A DNA stretch of 64,000 nt, from positions 4,880,501 through 4,944,500 of the forward strand of contig NZ_AP021861.1 of assembly GCF_009177095.1 (NCBI RefSeq), read 5' to 3'. The stretch is from Lacipirellula parvula (GTDB lineage: Bacteria; Planctomycetota; Planctomycetia; Pirellulales; Lacipirellulaceae). Positions 57,433-64,000 of the stretch are shown one piece after another (position 1 is the first letter of the stretch; the number at the start of each line of letters is the position of its first letter). Under the pieces are notes generated by a model that saw only the letters and a program-made list of their open reading frames with translations, made no database searches and was not told the origin of the DNA. The translations under genes were made by a program, and so were the position numbers.

Positions 57433-60426
57433 ATGGGCTGGAACTGGGTCTCCAATCGCAACGCACGGAAACGCCGGGATTTCTTGACAAGCGCAACGCA
57501 CGGTCGTCGATCGCGATTGTTGGCAATGGAACCGCTTGAGTGCCGTATTGCCCTCGCAGCAGATGGGCTAGTCGACGTCGGCGTGCAACCAGACGGCGGC
57601 CTTGAGGGCAAAATCGTCTACCTCAACGCAGGCCACGGCAATCAGGCGGCCAACACAACCAACGGCGCCTGGTCTTGGCAACGACCGCGGTTGCTCAACA
57701 TGATTGAGGATCTCGGCAATCAGGATCAAATGTCGTTCCTGGCCGACTACCTGTTCCGCGCCGGCGCGACGGTCGTCCCCATGCGCCCCATTGGATACCA
57801 GCCGAACGAAGTCGTGCTCGACAACGTCGACGTCGGCGTCACGTTCTCGGGCGCTTGGTCGAACAGCAACTCGACGATTTATTTCGGCGAGGCAGGCGAG
57901 ACGCCCTACAAATACGCTTCGACTTCGGCGACCGAGACCGCCGTCGCCACCTATCGGCCGACCATCACCGTCGCCGGCTACTACCCCGTCTATGCCTGGA
58001 CCCGCTCCGGCTCCGATCGAGCGGCCGACCAGCTTTACCGCGTGAACCATTCAGGCGGCAGCACCGAGGTCACGGTTAACCACCGGATGGTCGGCAACGG
58101 CATGATCTATCTCGGCACCTACTACTTCGAAGCGGGGACGGCCGGCTCGGTTGAAATCAGCAATCGTTCGAGCGAGTCAGGCCGCGTCGTCATCGCCGAT
58201 ATGATTCGCTTCGGCAACGGCATGGGCGACACCGACCAAGGCGCCGGCGTCTCGGGACGCAGTCGCGAGGACGAACTCTCGCTCTACTGGATCAAGTGGC
58301 AAGTCGACCATTCGCAGGGCGTGCCCCTCAGTTCCTACCGATCGTCAAGCACGAACGTCGACGGCGAGGCCAACGTCGGCGCCAGCCCCCGTTACGCGGC
58401 GTATATGAACCGCGAGCAGGAAGGGACGCTCGCCGACCGTTTGTTGATCAGCTACCACAGCAATGCCGGCGGCGGTCGCGGCGTCACCGTGCTCCACAAT
58501 ACTGCGTCGGGGGGAGCCACGCCCAATCAACTCCAACTCGCGCAGATCTTGGGCACTGAAATCAACGGCGACCTGGTCGCGCAAAACGGTCAATTCGAGC
58601 ACGCCTGGTACAACCGCGGCTCCGACATTACCTATCAAGCTGATTTCAACTACGGCGAGTTAAACGACGGCTGGATTAACGGCGAGTTCGACGCCACGAT
58701 CATCGAAATCGCGTTCCACGACAACCAACTCGATGCCGAGTTGCTGCGCGACGCGCGCGTCCGCGACGCCGCCGCGAAGGCCAGCTACCACGGGATCGTG
58801 AAGTATTTCCGCTCTGTGGACGGCAATTCGACGCCGCTCACGATGTTGCCGGGGAAAGTCACTCAAGTTCGCACCGAAGGAACGGTCGCCGGCTCCGTGA
58901 AAATCACCTGGACGCCGCCAGCGTCCAACTCCTACAACGGTGACGCGCCGACAGGTTATCGAATTTATGGCTCCACCAACTGCTACGGCTTCGACGGCGG
59001 AACCTACGTCGTTGGCGGGGCGACGACCAGCTTTGTGATGACGGGACTCGATGCGGCTGCCGGCCCTTACTACTTCAAGGTCGTCGCGGTCAACGCGGGG
59101 GGCGAAGGAGCCGGGTCTGAAGTCGTCGCCGCGACGCCGGTTGCCTCCGCCAAGAAAGTGCTCATCGTCAACGGATTCGACCGCCTCGATCGCAACATGA
59201 ACCCGATCCAGACAGCAGCGGGCGGTCCGGTCGAACGAGTCCGCCCTCTACAAAGCAATTCGTACGACTACGCGGTGCAGCTTGCCTCCGCGATCAGAGC
59301 GAATGCTCCGAATCTGCAAATCGACGCCACGTCGAATGAGTACGTTTCCTCAGGCGCAATCAATCTCTCCGACTACGAAGCCGTCTTTTGGATTCTCGGT
59401 GAGGAATCTACGACCACGCGCACGTTCGACGCCCTTGAGCAGACGAAAGTCTCCGCCTACCTCTCAAGCGGCGGCATGCTGTTCTTATCCGGCTCAGAGA
59501 TCGGTTGGGATCTGGAAGCGCAAGGCGGCGGCGCTTCGTTCTACAACAACGTCTTGAAAGCCGACTACGTCGCCGACGATGCAGCCACCTATAGCGTCAC
59601 TGGCGCGGCTGGTTCGATTTTCGCGGGTCTCTCGGCGACCTTCGACAACGGCGCGCAAACCTACAACGTCGACTACCCCGATCGTATCGCGCCGCTCGGC
59701 GGCGCTGCCGCGGCGCTCAACTACGCGACGGGCGGCGCGGCTGCCATTCAATACACCGATGGCGCCTCCGGCTCGCAAATCGTGATGCTGGCGTTCCCCT
59801 TCGAAACCATCACCTCCCCAGCCATGCGTAACTCGGTGATGCAACGGGTAGTTGATTATTTCAACCTGCTCGCCCCGCCGACGCCCGTCGCCGACTTCAA
59901 CAGCGACGGGATGGTCGACGGAGTCGACTTCCTGGCCTGGCAACGCGGCTTCGGCAAAACTGACGCCGCCATGCAGGATGGCGATGCCGATTTCGACGGC
60001 ACCGTTGGAGGGAGCGATCTGGATGTTTGGAAAGCTCAATTCGGGGGCAGCCCGCCATCGCCCCTGGTCGCTTCCGTTGCTGCGATCAGTGCAGAAGAGG
60101 GAGACGCTCTCTCGCCAGTGCCGGAATCTTCTCAAATGCCTGCCCATCAATCCGCTAGCCTCGATGGTCTCGCGGGTATTCCCAGTTTGAGGACAGCCAG
60201 CGAATCTCCACGGCGTCGGACGGCTTCGCAAGACGCCCGTTGGTCGGAAGCTTCCGGATCCTCCAAATCGATGCTAACTGACGCTGCCGTAACAACGCTG
60301 GAAGGCCGCAAGAAGCCTTTGCCCGAGATAGAACTCGCCTCCGGAAACGCGGTCGATAATGCAGCCCGTACAGCGATCTTTGAAAAATTGGGGGGCAGCC
60401 CGCTTGAGTCGGCGCTCGCGCGATAG
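57433..60426 (+). CDS. Tandem paralogue of the giant amidase/golvesin surface protein
   Basis: The product has 997 residues and follows its paralogue after 91 bp in the same direction. All segments are present in the same order: LECRIALAADG (Glu-Cys-Arg replacing the paralogue's Glu-Pro-Arg), NAGHG, the inserted golvesin-like domain (AGYYPVYAWTRSG, RVVIADMIRFGNGMGD), ISYHSN and IIEIAFHDN of the amidase fold, a fibronectin domain, the Rossmann-like domain (VLIVNGFDRLDRN, AVFWILGEES) and dockerin repeats (DFNSDGMVDGVDFLAWQRGF). The Ser/Arg-rich tail differs. The pair probably arose by duplication. Confidence 0.75.
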   Translation: MGWNWVSNRNARKRRDFLTSATHGRRSRLLAMEPLECRIALAADGLVDVGVQPDGGLEGKIVYLNAGHGNQAANTTNGAWSWQRPRLLNMIEDLGNQDQMSFLADYLFRAGATVVPMRPIGYQPNEVVLDNVDVGVTFSGAWSNSNSTIYFGEAGETPYKYASTSATETAVATYRPTITVAGYYPVYAWTRSGSDRAADQLYRVNHSGGSTEVTVNHRMVGNGMIYLGTYYFEAGTAGSVEISNRSSESGRVVIADMIRFGNGMGDTDQGAGVSGRSREDELSLYWIKWQVDHSQGVPLSSYRSSSTNVDGEANVGASPRYAAYMNREQEGTLADRLLISYHSNAGGGRGVTVLHNTASGGATPNQLQLAQILGTEINGDLVAQNGQFEHAWYNRGSDITYQADFNYGELNDGWINGEFDATIIEIAFHDNQLDAELLRDARVRDAAAKASYHGIVKYFRSVDGNSTPLTMLPGKVTQVRTEGTVAGSVKITWTPPASNSYNGDAPTGYRIYGSTNCYGFDGGTYVVGGATTSFVMTGLDAAAGPYYFKVVAVNAGGEGAGSEVVAATPVASAKKVLIVNGFDRLDRNMNPIQTAAGGPVERVRPLQSNSYDYAVQLASAIRANAPNLQIDATSNEYVSSGAINLSDYEAVFWILGEESTTTRTFDALEQTKVSAYLSSGGMLFLSGSEIGWDLEAQGGGASFYNNVLKADYVADDAATYSVTGAAGSIFAGLSATFDNGAQTYNVDYPDRIAPLGGAAAALNYATGGAAAIQYTDGASGSQIVMLAFPFETITSPAMRNSVMQRVVDYFNLLAPPTPVADFNSDGMVDGVDFLAWQRGFGKTDAAMQDGDADFDGTVGGSDLDVWKAQFGGSPPSPLVASVAAISAEEGDALSPVPESSQMPAHQSASLDGLAGIPSLRTASESPRRRTASQDARWSEASGSSKSMLTDAAVTTLEGRKKPLPEIELASGNAVDNAARTAIFEKLGGSPLESALAR

Positions 60427-61397
60427 GGCCTCGCTGGTGGGCCGCTTCGTGAATGCGCATGCGGACGAACTCGATTCGCATTTTCAGGGGGAAAACTGAC
60501 AGCGCCTGCGCAAAGTAGTGAAAAAACTGCGCACCAAAGTTTCGTCTTTTTGCGGGCTGAAGTTATGATGAGACCCGTAGGCGGCTTGTTGGATCTTGCG
60601 GGGGCAGTGATCCGACAACGCGGCCGCACCAGCGGCTTCCTCAGCGATGAGGAAGCCGCCGGCGGCTTGCCGCCCCCTTTTCGACGTGCCTGCTGTGGCG
60701 GCCGGCGCGGCGGTCGAATGTGCAGTAGACAATTCGGTTCGTCGTGTTCGCCGTATCTCATATACGCCAAATCAGTCTGCAGTAGCATCGCGCATTGTCG
60801 ACCTCAGCCCGTCTCGCTACGGCGCCATGAGTCGACTCGTCTCTATGACCTTTCCACAATTCTCTGCAATGAGCCAGCTCATGCCCTCGCCGCGCCGGGT
60901 TGATGGAAACGGGTGCGTTGCGAATGGGAGACGGCGTGCGGAGAACAATGGTGGTTTGCCACAGTCACAAGAGCTTCGCGGGGCGCACTCACACGCCTCG
61001 AAGCTGACAATTTGGAAAGCTATGCGATCGCCGTTTGCCTGCGAGGGCCGGCCCGCGATTTCCTACGAATCAACTCACATTTTCACAAGTCTGGAAAGTA
61101 GGGCGTCGTCGCCGAGTATCAGCGACGTGCGCGTTGTAGAAAGCTCCGTTAGCAATTAGTTTGAATAGATAGCGCGTGATCCGCACAACGAGAATTTACC
61201 GTGAAATTTGCGCAATCCTTCGTTGAAGAAATGCCGCAACGAACTGTGAAGAGCTACTACTTCGAACTCGTATTCGCATCGTAAGCCAAGCAGCGATTAC
61301 AGAACGACGTCTGAGATTCAATCAACCGAAACGTGGTCCTCTGGAATTTGTCGAGCGTAAGGCCAATCCCGTCGGATCGGAGAAGTTTAAGGAGACT
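60427..61397. other. Long non-coding or leader region (971 bp)
   Basis: No frame here has protein-like sequence. The left part is AT-richer, and a perfect 11-bp hairpin GCGGCTTCCTC/GAGGAAGCCGC lies at 60632-60659, followed by a CGGCGGCTTGCCGCC hairpin and CCCCTTTT; these may end the upstream transcript. The right part (61160-61397) is AT-rich and should hold the promoter and long leader of the PEP-CTERM gene. Confidence 0.5.
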
Positions 61398-63149
61398 ATG
61401 ATGAAGCACCGCATCAAGTTGGTAGCCGCCGCCGTCGCGGCCTCGGGAGTGGCCGCGATCGCATCGCCGGCATTTGCCGTTTCGTACGCCTCGAACGTGA
61501 CGAAGACCGGGACAACGGTCAACTTCATCCTGAATTCGCCGGCTGACATTCTCAGCTACAGCATCAATGGCGGGGCCCCGATCACGCTCGACGGCACCAC
61601 CAAGGGCGCCAAGACGTTTAATCTTACCTCGGCCTCCGATACGTTTTCGATCATCGCCGATCGGACCGACGCGACCGGCTACACTAAGCTGACCGGCAAC
61701 ACGGTCGCCGGCGGCGGTAACGCACTCTTCACCGCCTCGCCGGAAGCGGGCCTCACGACGATTAGCGACGACACGAGCGTCCTCAATCGGTTCTCGAATC
61801 CTCGCGGCGTTAGCATCAGCAACAACCCGAACGCCCCGAACTTCGGGACGGTCTACATTGCCAGTAGCGCCGGCACCGTGACGCCGGGCACGCAAACGAT
61901 CGCCGCCAGCGGCGTCTACCCGGCGCGGACGGTCACCGGCAGCGGTCTTTACGCACTCCGCTCGGACGGCTCCGATGCCTACGGCCAAGGCGACGCCGCC
62001 AAGAATCCGATGGTCGACGGCTTCCCGGCTTGGGTCGATTCGAGCAACAACAGCCCATTCCGCAACTACGTCGCTGCCGACGGCACTGTCTACGTCAGCG
62101 ATTTCTCGGACGCCAACGGCAGCATTATCGCGGTTCAGCCTGACATGAATAGCGCGGCCGCAGTCCTCGCCGGCTTCGGCGGCCCGACGACGCTGCCCGT
62201 AGGTCAAAACCACGGCAGCACTCAAGCCGTCTATGTCGAAGGTTCGACTGCTGCTGGCAATTTGAAGGTCTACACTCTCGACGAAGACCTCACGAGCGCG
62301 CAGTTCGGCGGAGCGTCGACGACCGATCAAAACAGCATCTGGGAATACAACATCGGCTCCGGCCCGCTCTCGTCGACCGTGACTCCCACGCGGATCACCG
62401 ACGCCGGGATTCCGCTTGCCACGAGCGACATGCAACGTGGCGCCGACGGCAAGTGGTACGTCATGCAAACTCGCAACGGCGCCCTTAACTCGCCGACGTT
62501 GTATGTCGTTTCAGCTGACGGTTCGACCGTTTTGTTCAACTCGCTGGACGCCACCCGGACGCTCACTGCCAATCCGACGGCCGATCGCGACATCTTGCAA
62601 TATTGCAATGGCGTTGCCATCTCGCCCGACCAAAAGTGGATGGCAATGATCCTCAATATTGGCGACGTCGCCGTGATCCCGCTGATCGACGGCATTCCGG
62701 ACCTCGCCAACAAAGCGGTCGTCAGCACCACCCCGGACATCATCTCGGGCCGCGACATCGCCTTCGACGCTGCCGGCAATATCCACTACCTCAGCAGCGG
62801 ACAGGCGCTCTACCGCGTCCTCGCGCCCGGCGGTCACTCGATTGCCACGACGACCTGGAACGGCACTTCGTACGCCTTCAACGTGCAAAACATCACGACG
62901 CCCGTTGGTCTGCCTGGCGACTTCAACAGCGATAGCAAGGTCGACGGCGCCGACTTCCTCCTGTGGCAGCGCGGCGGCTCGCCGACCCCGCTGAGCCAAG
63001 CCGACCTCGATACTTGGAAGGCCAACTTCGGCACGTCGGCCGCGACGGTAGCGGCCTCCGCAGTGCCGGAACCTGCCAGCTTCGTCAGCGGTTTGACCGC
63101 GGCTGCCTTCGGCATGCTGGCGCTCCGTCGCCGGCAAGCCAAGAAGTAA
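61398..63149 (+). CDS. Secreted beta-propeller-like protein with dockerin and PEP-CTERM
   Basis: The product has 583 residues; AAGGAG precedes the start. Signal peptide residues 1-28 (VAAAVAASGVAAIASPAFAV). The body has repeated NHL/WD-like strands (RGVSISNNP, TVYIASSAG, NYVAADGTVYVSDF, KVYTLDEDL, RDIAFDAAGNIHYLSSG), which suggests a six- or seven-bladed propeller. A single dockerin-like repeat follows (GDFNSDSKVDGADFLLWQRG), then the PEP-CTERM tail VPEPASFVSGLTAAAFGMLA with RRRQAKK. It is presumably exported, processed by an exosortase and surface-anchored; the ligand is unknown. Another secreted gene follows after 95 bp. Confidence 0.75.
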   Translation: MMKHRIKLVAAAVAASGVAAIASPAFAVSYASNVTKTGTTVNFILNSPADILSYSINGGAPITLDGTTKGAKTFNLTSASDTFSIIADRTDATGYTKLTGNTVAGGGNALFTASPEAGLTTISDDTSVLNRFSNPRGVSISNNPNAPNFGTVYIASSAGTVTPGTQTIAASGVYPARTVTGSGLYALRSDGSDAYGQGDAAKNPMVDGFPAWVDSSNNSPFRNYVAADGTVYVSDFSDANGSIIAVQPDMNSAAAVLAGFGGPTTLPVGQNHGSTQAVYVEGSTAAGNLKVYTLDEDLTSAQFGGASTTDQNSIWEYNIGSGPLSSTVTPTRITDAGIPLATSDMQRGADGKWYVMQTRNGALNSPTLYVVSADGSTVLFNSLDATRTLTANPTADRDILQYCNGVAISPDQKWMAMILNIGDVAVIPLIDGIPDLANKAVVSTTPDIISGRDIAFDAAGNIHYLSSGQALYRVLAPGGHSIATTTWNGTSYAFNVQNITTPVGLPGDFNSDSKVDGADFLLWQRGGSPTPLSQADLDTWKANFGTSAATVAASAVPEPASFVSGLTAAAFGMLALRRRQAKK

Positions 63150-63244
63150 CGGCTAAGACTGGCATCGATTGTTTGGAGAGTAGCGGCGGCAACTTGTTTT
63201 CAACGTACTTCGTGCGTAGCAACTTTTGAGAAAGGACATGTCTA

Positions 63245-64000
63245 ATGACTCTGAGGAATTTGGCGTTAGCCGGTGCGCTCTGCGCCCTGGCCGGCGCGTC
63301 CGCGCAAGCGGCGACGCTGTATAGCGAAAATTTCGACGTCAATGTGACGCCCAACTGGACCGTCAACAGCAACGGCGCGGGAACGAACGCGGCTAACTTC
63401 TTCTACGACTACAGCGCCATGGGAATTCCCTCGGCGCCGAACTCGGGCGGAAGCACCGTGGGCATGAAGCTGCAGGCCAACATCAGCGGGACAGGCCCGG
63501 CCAGCGGGATCATCCCGGGAATTAGCGCATCGCCGACGGGGCAATCGTTCTCCGGCGATTACAAGTTGCAGTTTGATTGGTGGCAAAACTGGATCGGCGG
63601 GACTACGGGCGGCATCGGTAACACCGCTGGCGGTTCGGGTTCGACTCAGCTGTCAACCTATGGCATCATGTCGTCGGGCACGGTTTCCAACTATGCCGGC
63701 GCCGCCGACAGCGTCTTCTTCGGCGCGACGGGCGACGGAGCTTCCGCCGCGGACTTCCGTGCTTACTCTCCGGCGAAGACGACTGGTTACATCGTTGGCG
63801 ACGCCGCGGCCACCTACGCTGCCGCCAGCACGAACAGCAGCGCCGCCCTCTACCAAACGCTCTTCCCAGCCGGCGCCACGGTGCCGGCCGCTCAGAACAC
63901 CGCTTTCCCGACGACGCAGTTCGGAACTTCGGTGGCGGGAGCCGCTGGTTTCCGTTGGCACAACGTCGTCATCGAGAAAGTCGGCGCCATCGTCACCTGG
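63245..64000 (+). CDS. Secreted protein, 3' end beyond the window
   Basis: An ATG at 63245, preceded by GAGAAAGGAC, opens a frame that runs without a stop for 252 codons to the end of the window. A signal peptide (LALAGALCALAGASAQAA) is followed by beta-rich, Gly/Ser/Asn-rich sequence starting TLYSENFDVNVTPNWTVNSN, a pattern common in planctomycete PEP-CTERM proteins with a jelly-roll domain. Its C-terminus is not visible. It directly follows the propeller gene and may form an operon with it. Confidence 0.7.
   Translation, partial: MTLRNLALAGALCALAGASAQAATLYSENFDVNVTPNWTVNSNGAGTNAANFFYDYSAMGIPSAPNSGGSTVGMKLQANISGTGPASGIIPGISASPTGQSFSGDYKLQFDWWQNWIGGTTGGIGNTAGGSGSTQLSTYGIMSSGTVSNYAGAADSVFFGATGDGASAADFRAYSPAKTTGYIVGDAAATYAAASTNSSAALYQTLFPAGATVPAAQNTAFPTTQFGTSVAGAAGFRWHNVVIEKVGAIVTW

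Noticed and set aside
60647-61159. 170-codon plus-strand frame in the long gap
   Set aside because: Low protein character and no ribosome site; the region is better described as non-coding.
61257-62468. 403-codon minus-strand frame opposite the propeller gene
   Set aside because: Arg/Val/Gly-rich antisense shadow without motifs.

Overview
The window comes from a GC-rich planctomycete of the Pirellulales/Lacipirellulaceae type. The grounds are several secreted proteins with C-terminal PEP-CTERM (VPEP) anchors, dockerin-like EF-hand modules ending in an LxWQR-type motif, a DUF1559 pseudopilin, a haem-binding planctomycete cytochrome domain fused to leucine-rich repeats, two tandem giant surface proteins with an LEPR-like N-terminal motif, and gene tails decorated with palindromic repeats. 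The species assignment is inference; no 16S gene is present.

Layout. 1-2.4 kb: tail of a phosphate-selective-porin-like protein and a glycine-rich PDZ protein. 2.5-11.2 kb: tRNA-Pro, a cytochrome/LRR protein, a DinB-like protein, a PNGase F-like PEP-CTERM protein, a class IV aminotransferase paired with a PAPS-type sulfotransferase, a NupG-like nucleoside transporter, a PEP-CTERM protein and tRNA-Cys. 11.3-17.2 kb: two small hypothetical genes, a secreted protein, a small lipoprotein, uvrB, a ComEA-like protein and nadC. 17.2-25.3 kb: a structured leader and PEP-CTERM protein, an Lpg1974-like outer-membrane protein, rpsU, a UbiB-like kinase, a secreted endonuclease/phosphatase-fold protein and a membrane acyltransferase. 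25.6-32.5 kb: a LAS-type peptidase with PEP-CTERM, a VOC protein, lrgAB with a divergent TetR regulator, a serine hydrolase, a pseudouridine synthase and MITE-like repeats. 32.6-35.7 kb is the clearest accessory island: an ArdC-like zincin abutting a truncated IS1-like transposase, an orphan ribbon-helix-helix protein and a trypsin-like protease. 36-44.5 kb: recA with a near-consensus promoter, two alpha/beta hydrolases, an RRM protein, a mono-haem membrane protein and a GH127 enzyme. 44.5-54.1 kb: DUF1559 plus lipoprotein, a universal stress protein, a bestrophin channel, a histidine kinase/NtrC-type pair, ggt and a cysteine-peptidase-like protein. 54.3-64 kb: two tandem amidase/golvesin-like surface proteins and two more secreted proteins, the last running off the window.

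How the genes may work together. The best candidate for an undescribed circuit is at 47.3-51.6 kb. A membrane histidine kinase and its sigma54-activator response regulator lie upstream of a bestrophin-type anion channel. The channel's upstream region holds a GG-N10-GC sigma54-like promoter and, about 120 bp further upstream, a perfect 14-bp inverted repeat that could be the activator's enhancer site. Other points of interest are the insertion of a golvesin-like domain inside an amidase fold in two tandem paralogues, a sulfotransferase/aminotransferase gene pair whose plant homologues are fused, and at least five families of palindromic intergenic repeats, some of which supply the stop codons and last residues of neighbouring genes.
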